A stretch of DNA of 64,000 nt from Mesostigma viride (lineage: Eukaryota > Streptophyta > Mesostigmatophyceae > Mesostigmatales > Mesostigmataceae), in the NCBI GenBank assembly GCA_009746045.1, contig RPFO01000038.1, positions 1,386,576-1,450,575 of the forward strand, in the 5' to 3' direction. This document shows, piece by piece, positions 11,204 to 21,300 of the stretch (positions are counted from its first letter, which is position 1; the number at the start of each line of letters is the position of its first letter). The notes under the pieces are model-generated. The model saw only the letters and a list, made by a program, of their open reading frames with translations. It did not search any database and had not been told where the DNA came from. The position numbers and the translations under genes are program-made.

Positions 11204-13681
11204 ATAGCTTTTGCAGTGTCGATGGTTTTATTGATGACCATCGCCATGGGGGTCCAATCTTAAGTTTTCTTCAAGAGCTGGAGGAATAAATTAATATGCA
11301 CCGGCGCTGGCAGCGGTGATTGTCAGGTTTTATTATGGGCTTCAATTAGCGTCGAGGATGCGTTTAAATTGTTATTGGTAAAGCTTTCAAAAATTTGCCG
11401 GGTTTCGGCAAGATTTCCATCATGATCGGTAAGACACTCTCGGCCAGGCCCGCGTGATGCGCGTCTTATTATTCCATGGAAGGTTCTTTCTTGCGCTGGC
11501 CTCTGGGTGAAGGACAATGCCAGTAATGGTACGATCGTGCATGTGCTCAGCGTTACTCTATGAATGTTTCGCTTCCTTTATGGGTTATCAACGCAAGTTT
11601 TCGGCTTATTTCCGGCCGTGCAGTTAGCACCAGGTAGCATGCCATTCCGTGCTGCGCATCGCCAGATTCTTGGCACCTTTTAGTGGTTTTTCTGTACGCT
11701 GCATGGCTGCAGGACGTCACTGTCAAAGCGTGAGCCGTGGCATGTTGTCAAGTTGTCAGGTATTTGCTGGGTGGTTTCTTGGAAGGAGATTGCTAACAGC
11801 ATTCAGTTTTGTGTGAATATTGGCGCAGCCTTTCTTACCAGTATAATAATAAGCAGCGGCTTTCATTGTGGTTAGAGGCTCACAAGCTTGAGGTTGTTTC
11901 TTGGCAAACTGATTGCGCTGGAAAGTATTAGTTAGGTGGCAGTGGTTGTTCTGAGGGGCATAGATAGTGCATGGGTGGAACTGCACGTATGTATAGGTAG
12001 GGGTTACTATTTGTACTTGTTGGCCTTTCTCCCACTAAAATGGGAGAGCCAGGGCTATCATATGCTAGCAAGGCGAGGTAACCATGGTCAGAAGCCTTGG
12101 CAAGCAGCATGTATATATGATACTGTCTTATGCTTTCTCCGTGGCCTGTCTGTTGTTGCCCTTAGTAGGTTGGGCAATATTAGTGGATATGGCTTTCTAC
12201 TAGGGTGACATGTTTGAACTGTTTGGACAGCTTGTTTTTGGGATGACTTAAATTAATTAATAAGCTTGCACGTGACTGTGCATGGCAGCGTCACGTGGGT
12301 GCCGATACAGAGTAAAGGATCGACCTTGCTTGACAACCCTGTATACACAACGAGAAGGAGGGAGGGCGCCCTAGCTTCTCTCACTAGCTGCCGCAAGTGG
12401 GCAGGCCACAGAGCGCTCTCTCCACAGCATGCGGTGGGCTGGGGCGCAACACTGTGGGTGCAATACAACCGTGCAATACCATAGATAGGGATAATATTGG
12501 GATGATGCTCACACCATAAAACTGGAATACGCGCTTTAGAAGTGTCGGCTACTAGGCATGTAGAGCTACCTGCCGCCTCGTTGTTAATTGTGCACACACA
12601 CAAGGTTGCCCGTGCCGAGGTAAGGCATGCAAGGGCACACGATGTGCCCAGCCACCTCCTTGTACGTACGTACCGGTTTTCGTCAAATTGGGCATGGTCA
12701 GGAGCCTTTTGGATGGCATAGTAGGATTAAGTGTTGGTCGATCAGTGCCTTATATAGTACTCACTGTCTTGCCTTCCTTAGCGTCTGCACATGCAGGTGG
12801 CCAACTGGCGTTACTTCAACGTTTGCACTCAGAACGAGCTCAAATTTTGTGGCATTATACGTCGATCATGTGCAGAGTATTTGTTAATAATATCTCCCCA
12901 CCCCAGGCTCTAATAAATATGTTGTGTCTATGATTTGATTGATTTTTTGCAGCCTACTAAAAAAGTGCTGTTTTGTGTGAAAATTAATAACTGTAATAGT
13001 GCTCAACATTCATCAGGGGCTCCAATCAGACCAAGGCGACCTCAGTTTATACCTTAGTATGCACATGGGAATATATTGAAAACATGGAGTGACTTTGCCC
13101 CCATCATGTCCTATACTAGGGGATATGCCCCTAATTAAAGTACTTAGCGCCGTCTTTTGTCCGTTTTTGCGTAATATACCGGGCACGGGGCACTGAAAGG
13201 GGTAGTATATATACCCCACATCAGTCCTCAGGGACAGCCTTAAAAAAAAATCCCCACCCGTTCCACCCCCATGCATCGACCTAGTCGACAGAGACACATC
13301 GTGGAGCCGGTATTTTGGGCTAGAACGACAGCTCAGTCAGGAGTCAGATTAGCAATACCCAACGCATGCTAGATTTTCTACGTCTCTGCGTTGCCCAATC
13401 ATCCCCGAATACCCAGAGCAGGCGGCAGGCTCGCATCCTTCGCCTGCATGCAGGACAAGCTCCATATGCGATGAAAAGCACTAATAATTCCATCCATCTC
13501 CCTCCCCTCCGTTCCATCCCCACCCCCGGCCGTTAGCTTCCGCTGGCCACCGGCCCCCATCTCCTGGGCATCCCCGGGCGTCAGTTCTCCCCTGTTGGGC
13601 CAGCAGGCATCCTTGGCCCTCGCATGTACTTTCAACGTACGCACATTGCTCGCAGATGGCGACCATAGCTATGTGTGGAGG
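11204..13681. other. Intergenic region, no gene recognised
   Basis: I see no convincing coding region. A stretch at 12247-12318 is an inverted, diverged relative of 17297-17363 (both contain the CGATACAGAGTAAAGG core), suggesting two copies of an unclassified repeat. Scattered TTAATTAA-type runs occur. Small open frames show no family resemblance. Confidence 0.45.
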
Positions 13682-15395
13682 CAGTGAACGCCAATACGCC
13701 GTATAATACGGTAAATACGCCGTATTATACAATACGGCGGGGTTTGGCGTACTAACGTACTAGAAATACGCGTATTGCGTTCTCAACGCAAATACGGCGC
13801 ATAATACGTATTTTTCGCGTATTATACAGCGCCCGGCACCGGAATTTGGCGCCAGAGCTAGTTTTGGCGTAGCTCATGCAGCCGACAGCCTTGCGCGCCA
13901 AAAGTAACCGCCGCTACCGAAGCTGAGGCGGTGAGGCCTGAGGCCGAACACTACACATGCAAAAGGTGCTGCCGCCCGTGTACCGGGCAGTTTGGTAGCA
14001 CAGAGCTGGCATTTACTAGCTGCATGGAAAGTAGAGCGATGGCGCACGGTCGAGGCAAGGAACCTGACCACGGAATAAACTACGATGACATGTCAGAGTC
14101 GAAGTACGAAGTGGCCCGAGCACGACATCTTGCTAGCTTGGAGCTAGATGATGATGCCGATAACAATGACGGTGGGGACGAGGAGCCTACTGGCCCCGAC
14201 AACAGTGGGGACGAGGGGGATGGTGATGCAAAGCAGGCCAAGGCTGCCGTTTGGGAGTTCGTCAAGAAGGAGCGCATTGTAGTGAACGGCCTGCTGACGA
14301 ACAACTACAAGCAATCCTGCCTTCAGTGCGGCATTACCTGGAAGGGGAGCGCCACTAGGGCAAAGCTCTACATCGTGGGCAAGCCTTGGTGCCGGGATGT
14401 GAAGCCTTGCCCCAATCCGCCGAAGGCATATAGGGTGTATTTGCAGGGGATTTTCAGGGCCAAGCACCTGAAGAGGCGTGGCCAAGCGGACCACATGGAG
14501 CTCGTGACCAAGCGGCAGGCCGGCAGCGACTCAACTGGGATGGCCTCGTGGAGGGCAGCGCCTCTGAGTGGCACGACGCCCAGGTTGGCTCTTCACAACA
14601 GCAAGCAGAACTGTAGATAGATAGGATTTTATGATGGTGCATGACGTTGTATGTATGGCATGGTCAGGTGGCTGCCTGCATATGTGTTTATGGCATGGTG
14701 CATGACAGTGTATGGCATCATTGGTGGTTGCCTGCTGCAATGATGCATGTCTCAAGAACTTAAGATAGATGGGATTTTACATCTCATCATGATGCATGTT
14801 CATGGCATGGGTGGTGATGCTACCTGCATTTGTTTATTGCCATGTTGGTTTTGGCCTTTTGGCGGCTTCTGGGCGGAGGAACTGGACCTTCTTGCCGTAT
14901 GACTTAGCAATTAATTAATGGTTGTCATAATTAAGGAATAAAGAATCACGTCAATTAGCATGAATAAATTAATGTCATGGCATGCATGGCTGCCTGCAAT
15001 TGTGTTTAGTAGGGCATGGTGCATGACATTGTATGCATGGAATAAAGATTAGTTCAATTACAAATTAATGGGTGAGTATATATCACACTTTGAACATGCA
15101 ACTATAGACAACCAAGTGAGTGTCAATAGGCTATGACCTCTACGTGCATTGCATTGGTATTCATCAAGTTTGAGACATAAGCTAGAGTTTTTGAAAGGCA
15201 CACCCATGGGATAAACACCTTAGAATATTTTATCCTATTTTAAAATCCACTTAAATTCCGGTCAAAAAAACACTTTTCGAGCTTTTGGCGTATAATACGC
15301 GTATAATACGCGTATAATACGCGTATAATACGAAATACGCAATACGCCGAGGTTTTGCCGTATTAATTGCCGTATTGCCGTATTGGCTCACACTG
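13682..15395 (+). mobile_element. hAT-type DNA transposon, non-autonomous (1.71 kb)
   Basis: Both ends begin with CAGTG, as hAT termini often do. The left end reads CAGTGAACGCCAATACG and the reverse complement of the right end reads CAGTGTGAGCCAATACG. The element is flanked by an 8-bp target duplication with one mismatch (TGTGGAGG at 13674-13681, GGTGGAGG at 15396-15403), the length made by hAT transposases. Inside each end lie dense copies of a short motif (GTATAATACGC and variants; 13690-13830 and 15285-15385), as expected for subterminal transposase-binding repeats. The only open frame is a BED-finger-like protein. No DDE catalytic domain or hATC dimerisation domain is present. Confidence 0.85.
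13931..14620 (+). CDS. BED-zinc-finger-like protein encoded by the hAT element
   Basis: The 229-residue frame has an acidic stretch (about residues 75-102, rich in D/E/G). It is followed by a BED-like finger: QSCLQCGITWKGSATR, then LYIVG, then CRDVKPCPNPP. This resembles the CX2C...R-K-(H)L...V-X2-C-X3-P pattern of plant hAT transposase N-termini, with Y where a ligand histidine is usual. BED fingers bind DNA and help transposases recognise element ends. The catalytic and dimerisation regions are missing. The protein could be a truncated transposase remnant or a stand-alone end-binding protein. Internal methionines near 14024 or 14039 are alternative starts. Confidence 0.6.
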   Translation: MRPEAEHYTCKRCCRPCTGQFGSTELAFTSCMESRAMAHGRGKEPDHGINYDDMSESKYEVARARHLASLELDDDADNNDGGDEEPTGPDNSGDEGDGDAKQAKAAVWEFVKKERIVVNGLLTNNYKQSCLQCGITWKGSATRAKLYIVGKPWCRDVKPCPNPPKAYRVYLQGIFRAKHLKRRGQADHMELVTKRQAGSDSTGMASWRAAPLSGTTPRLALHNSKQNCR

Positions 15396-15739
15396 GGTGG
15401 AGGAGCTTGTTGCCTTTTGCATTGCACATCGTGTGTCTATTATAGCCGATCAGTATACTACGCTGGGGTAGTTTCTAGCTTGTTTGATATTCACGTCATA
15501 GCCGGAGCTGATTATAATATCGTGTGCGTCTTGAGAAAACGCGCATCGAATGCAATGGATCCGACTGAATTTAGAGCTACTCTGACAGACGCACAACTTC
15601 TGAGCTCCGCGCCGTCAGCCCGGCCACTTGTCTGGCACGTCGTGACATCATTCTAGCTGAGGACGTTCAGCTATGGAGGGTCCCGAGCCCAGGTCCTATA
15701 CATACCGCTGACGGCGGCGTCACTCGATTCGGCGTTCCC

Positions 15740-17697
15740 CCTGCACACAGGCCGGTGTGGCAGCCGGGCTGTGTGCTCTCCCCATATCTACTATTCATCA
15801 TTATGGTGGCCACTATAGTATGCATATGCGGCGTGCGCCGGCACAAGCCCGCTTAATTGCCCGCAGGTGCGGAAGGGCTCCCACCGGCGATTGAGATCAC
15901 AGAATACGCCAGCTACGGCAGGGTTGGCCCACCCTATATAGGTACCAACTGCATGAGCGATCTTCAATCTAAGCTGATGGCGCTCGTGGAGACCCTGGAG
16001 TCCGGCCGTCCAAGTTATACTCTGGCAAGACAGCTTGTCAACTGCAAGCGCGGGCGGTACTGTAGCCGGGGCTTATGGTCATGCAGCAAGAAAAACGAGT
16101 TCATGGCCATTGGCTTACCTGCAGGCCGGGACCACGTCCATGCCCACCCTCCCATCTTGGTGGATGCGGGAAGCCCCGGCCGGCGACTCGCTTCAAGCTC
16201 GACTTGGCAGGTGGCTCCCGGCTTTCACGGCCGACGACATCAACCGACACCTCAGTGCATTGGCCAGGCCTGGGCGGCCCTAGCTGCCGCCTCGACAGGT
16301 TCTGGACATGCCGCCACCTGCATTATTACATGAGTGAGCGGCGCTAGCGCATTCTGTTCAAGGCCCTTGTCCTTAGCATCAAGTCCTTAATGCGGCTGTG
16401 AGGCGTGGATCCTGGACGTACCACTGAGGCACGCTGAGCCGAAGCAGCTCAATGATGGCACCGTCACTAGAATGCGAGCTCCGCTACATCCTCGGCGTCC
16501 GCTACCAAGAGCGCGGCACCCGGCGGGGCGACAGGCTCTGCTGCGAGCTCTCTCTTGTCTGACCCATACCATCCGACACCGCCGCCTCCAGCTCTTTGTC
16601 GGCCATCTTGCCTGTATCGACCAGGTGAATACCGATGTGGGGACTGCTGGGGGGCTTAAAGAGTTAAGACTGGCTGGAAGTTACCAGCTGTAGATACCTT
16701 CTCCTAGCGCTATGGCAGGGTCCCCATGTCCCATTGCAACCCACTGGCAAACTCAAGCGCACGCCCGCACCGACGCGGCACGACCCTGACCTATGTGACA
16801 CAGCTGCTTGCGGATGCGGAGCTTCTGGGATTACCCGTACTCCGTGCCCGCATGTTTGACAAGGAGAAATGGGCTGCCATTTGCGATAAGCACCTTCCTG
16901 AGGGGTCTGCTCCTGTTTTCTCCTCAAGTACGGGCCCCGCGGCCAATTGCTAGCTGCAGGGTAGAAGCCCTCAGGCCGTGGAGGTTAAAGTAATTGCCCC
17001 TGAGGAAAGCCGCAACACTACCGCCCTCGATCGTCCACCATTACAGCTCGATAGAGGACAGCTCGGATGAGGATTATATTCCCATCTACTAGTCGTTCGT
17101 GACGTACTATATGGTTGGGGCAAATGTTATGCATTCGATTTGCCTGTTTGTTTTTAAACTTAATTTTGTGTAATTGTTTTTCTTATGAGATACTATCTCA
17201 TACCCACGTAGTACTATGCTAAGTTAGCATAGTACTACGTGGCATGCCAGCTACGCGCATGACACTCAAGTACTAACTTTTACAGGGGTTGAAATTTCCT
17301 TTACTCTGTATCGGCATAGCCACGTGATCCATGCACGCAGTCACATGCTAATTGATTATTAATATTGGCTTCGCCAATCTCCCTAAGCCATATGGCATCT
17401 CGTTCACCAGCCATAGCCTTAGCTTAGGCCTTGTACAGCCATGCTACGTCCTGAATATGATCAGATTACTTGCATGCCCACGCCCCTTGTTATGATATGC
17501 TCACTTGGGTCTTATTGCACCCACAGAACTTGCAGGATCGTCTATCGTGTCCGATCGATTGCAGCTGTGGCATGCCTCTGGCATGAAGGAGAAAGGGGGT
17601 CTCTGCCCTTTCTTCCTGTTGTGCACATACAGGGATTAAAAGCACTTCGGTGGTCCGTGACTCCCCAACGGGAGCACGAGTTTAATTAATTAATTAA
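15740..17697 (+). mobile_element. Degenerate second LINE copy
   Basis: Near 15748-15805 the sequence matches the RT block of the 9.6-kb LINE (CAGCCGGGCTGTGTGCTCTC against CAGGGCTGCGTGCTGTCGCC). The C-terminal segment recurs at 16575-16635 and the end of the ORF at 16795-16895 (encoding a KWA-like motif). The copy ends in the same GTGACTCCCC/GGGAGCAC hairpin and TTAA tail at 17650-17697. Frames are broken throughout, so this is a relic. Confidence 0.7.
17204..17242. other. 17-bp perfect stem-loop
   Basis: CCACGTAGTACTATGCT at 17204-17220 pairs perfectly with 17226-17242 across a 5-nt loop. A second small palindrome (TGAGATA-C-TATCTCA) lies just upstream at 17186-17200. The hairpin sits inside the degenerate LINE region. 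Confidence 0.6.
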
Positions 17698-17967
17698 ACC
17701 GGCGCCTGTAAATGAAATCCAAGTCTATCTGTGGCCACTGGACCATGCAGGGAAGCCCTACTGCATCCGCTACATATGCTGGCTAATTTGGTATGTCGAA
17801 GCTGTATTGCACCCACAGTAGTTGCTAGACTATCCCTGTGAGCATTTAAATTGAACATGTGGCCTGCCTTTCAAGGCAACGAGATAAGGGGGCCGGGGGT
17901 CCCATGCCCACTTCTTGCTGTGCATCAAACAGGGATGAAATTGGTACCTACTCAAAAGTTGGTACCC

Positions 17968-18000
17968 CGTGACTCTCCCAACGGAGGCCAGTGAATGAAT
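17968..18000 (+). repeat. Third LINE 3'-end relic with a different tail
   Basis: The segment resembles the LINE hairpin (GTGACTCTCCCAACGGAGG) but is followed by GAAT-type tetranucleotides instead of TTAA. Confidence 0.55.
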
Positions 18001-18031
18001 GAATGGCATCTAGTATATACATTATGGACCT

Positions 18032-18074
18032 CTGAACGCAAATGGTTTTCACCTTTGCGGAGTGCCTGATCAGA
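18032..18074 (+). repeat. 43-bp dispersed repeat, copy 2
   Basis: It is identical to 11161-11203 and lies just after the third LINE 3'-end relic. Confidence 0.75.
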
Positions 18075-18358
18075 TTATGGACCTGCGCTGTGAGTGCACT
18101 TATGTCCATTGTTGCAAGCCTGCCTCTTATAATATTGGGAAAAGCTATTACTGGCATTCATTACGGTATGAAAAATCAGATTCACTTAATGCTTCCACTG
18201 GGCATGTGACAAGCTAAATTGCACACTCAGATAATAAACTTATTGGCTACCTTTATGAAGTGAGTAAAATGAAGCAACGCAGCAGCTTCTCCATCACATT
18301 CAACTGTTCCCGGGTGCACATCAGTCCACCCACTGCATTGGCATGATTTGACAACCAC

Positions 18359-21300
18359 CTACACCCGGAAAGTCTTCCTGAGGGCAGGGACGTCCACGTT
18401 TTTAACGCCAGCTGCCAGCAGTTGGTCAAAGACCTCGGCCAAAACTGCAAGCACAAGCATGACCATCCCACAAAATGCCAGTGCCCAGTCAAAGACCCCC
18501 AGGCACAGAGTTAGATAGGCAGATATCTATTCCAGCGAAACTTGGGTGGGATAGCAAGACAGCCATGCTGCATGTCGTTACACATTACCGTAAGGTTCAT
18601 GGTGGGACAGCGAAGTCTTAACATCACGTAGATTTAGTGTACAAATCCAACAGCATGCGCTACTGAAATGCTACCAAATAATGCCAATGCCTAGACGTCT
18701 CATGGGCACAATGAGCAGACATGTGGGAGAACCGCTTTCTAAGCCACCAGAAAATTTGTCGTATTCCTGCGCTACCAGCCAGTGAAAGTAAAGGTATGGC
18801 TAGCTGGAATAGCTACTTGCAAGAAAAGAACCCAAGTTTTTTAGCTGCCATAAGCTTTCATGGCACCCATGCCTGATGCCATGCAATGCAGGCTGAGTGC
18901 TCTGGCAAAGTCCTCTTGTCTTTGTTCGTGTCCTCTTTCCCCTACAGCAGCAACATTTCCCTAGCAAGCATCTAGTGATCAGACAAGACTCCTCAACACG
19001 TGGTTTTAGGTATACTGCCACTGAGACACCTAATAACGAGCACCAGAGGCCAAGTCCGTGTCAAGCACACCGACCCAACAAGGAGGCGGTCATGCAAGCA
19101 GCTAGACAAGCAATCGCACAGTCGCAACCCAAGGGCACTCCGTAATTCTTTCCAAAAGGAGCTGAAAGAACAACAAGCACCAGCAGCTCTGATGCAGGCA
19201 CCCACCAGCCTTGTCGCTCCGGCCCAGCAGCATCACAGTGGTGGCGAAACGGTTGACGGATGCCAGGCTTTGGAGCACGACGGCGGCTCCCTGGGTTGGT
19301 CAGCCATGCAGGCAGTCGCATACAACACAGGGTCAGGATCCTTCACTTCCTAGTCTCTTGCCGCCCCCCCCCCCCCCCCCCCCTCCCCCCCTCAAGATGA
19401 TGTTCGCAGCAAACCCATTTCCAACTGACTTGCTCGCAATGCATCTCCGATCACTGCGGCATTTCATGTCCAATATCTTTCCGACTGCATCATGACACAC
19501 ATGCAATCAGAGACACGCAGGTGGTGCACTTGTAGCCATCAACCAAAGCAGTTGTTACGAAACATGGATGAAAGTGGAGAGAAAGGAACTGCCACACTAC
19601 CCCCAAGACCGAGACCACAGCCCAGACAAGCCCACTACCTCCCCAGCTGCAAAGACAGCTGTCGGGCCCATCATCACTCCCAGCACGCTCAAGTCGCTGA
19701 TTGCTGGGCGCTAGCTCCTGGAGTCACTGCTACCAGCTGCCTGTTGCCACGCTGCCAAGGCAAGCAAGCCCAGGACCAACGCCCACCATTCTATCTGTAG
19801 CACTGCTTTGTGTGTGCAACTGATATGTGTATTATGGAACTCTCTCCATGTACAGCCGCTTTAAATGCACCGTCACGGGTGCAACCACGACATGCATGTG
19901 CACATACCGCCGGGTCGCTGGGCATGTAGCCCCCCTTGAGTGCGTGGACGATGCTGGCGATGACGGGGGGTGTCAGCGAGTCGCCGAAGATCTTGCGGTA
20001 TTGGTCCACCGGCACCCTCTGCTCAGACGAATCGATGGTGGGGTGGCCCATGCATGTATGCGGTGAATGGATCATGACATGTCGGTCACAGGAAACGAAA
20101 AACGGAACGGTCCGCAATGGCATGATGAGCGCGCCGCGTGCCACCAGAGGGACTCGTCTCCCATACACACTCCCTTCTCTTTCGTTAGCGACAACTGGCA
20201 ACCCTAAGAAAAAATTTATCCTAACGCCTATATAAATTGAACTTGATGACTGTTTGTCGGATAGTTAGGGAGAGTACCGCCGATAATTAGGAAGTGAATC
20301 GGGATGCAAAAATCAGCCAGATGGGGGTCCTCCGGAGATTGAGGGATGAATCCCATATACACTACGCGCAAAGCGCCAGGCGCGCGGCCGCTGCAGTGGC
20401 CTCCTCTCCGGAGCGCAGCGAAGGAGCACGCTACTACGAGGAATAAGGGACGGAAGTAATTTCAGGCGACGGGACGCTAGCCACGGGCAACTAGCAACGG
20501 GCAATTTCGGCGATGGACAGAAGGATTTTCATGGGCAACAGGCAACAGGCGACGGGCGAGCTGCCTGTACCACGGGCCAATAGCCACGGACAACTAGCCA
20601 CGGGCAAATTCAGCAAGGGACGGACGGAATGGCGGGCGACCAGTGCTTTTACTAAGGGTTTTTGCCATTCGTCAAAGGGTTGACTATTTGCCTCGGCAAT
20701 TCGTCAAAAGGTTAACTATTTGCCTCGGCAATTCGTCGAGCTGGTTGACTAATTGCCTTGGCGCTTCGTCAAACCTTAAGAGTTGGGGGGTAGGGGGAAG
20801 CATTCATTTCTTTATGATTAACTTATGGTTGCCCACACACGCATGTAATGCATGTGGATAAAACACAATATAATATCACATGGTGGTTGTTGACAGCTGC
20901 ATAAACTAAAAAACAGTAACTAGTAACGTTCACAGCTAGGCCAGTGTCCGTAGCACGATGCCATTAAACAACCATCACATCCTGCTCGCTGCTATCGCAC
21001 CTCTGCTCGCGGCCGGGCCGCTCCTTGCTATACTGCTTGTTGTACTCCTGTTTCTGCCTTTTCGTCTTGGGAGTTGGCTTTCTCTTGCCCTTCTTCCTCC
21101 TTGGCTCACAGCTGCCGCCATCATCGGCCTTGCTCCTTGCTGTCTTGGCCCTCTCCTTGCCAGATTCCATTTCGCTAGATTCCTCCTCGCCAGAAATTGA
21201 GGCGCTGTCAGATGAATCACTCTTGTCAGATGATGTTAAGTTGTTAACTGGCCGCCATCTTCCTCTTCCTGCGCATTAGACCCTTCCTCTTCCTCTTCCT

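Noticed and set aside
19364-19392. Poly-C run as a feature of a gene
   Set aside because: It is a simple homopolymer in a SPAG1 intron, like those at 5661-5678 and 36449-36470, and has no visible function beyond its length.
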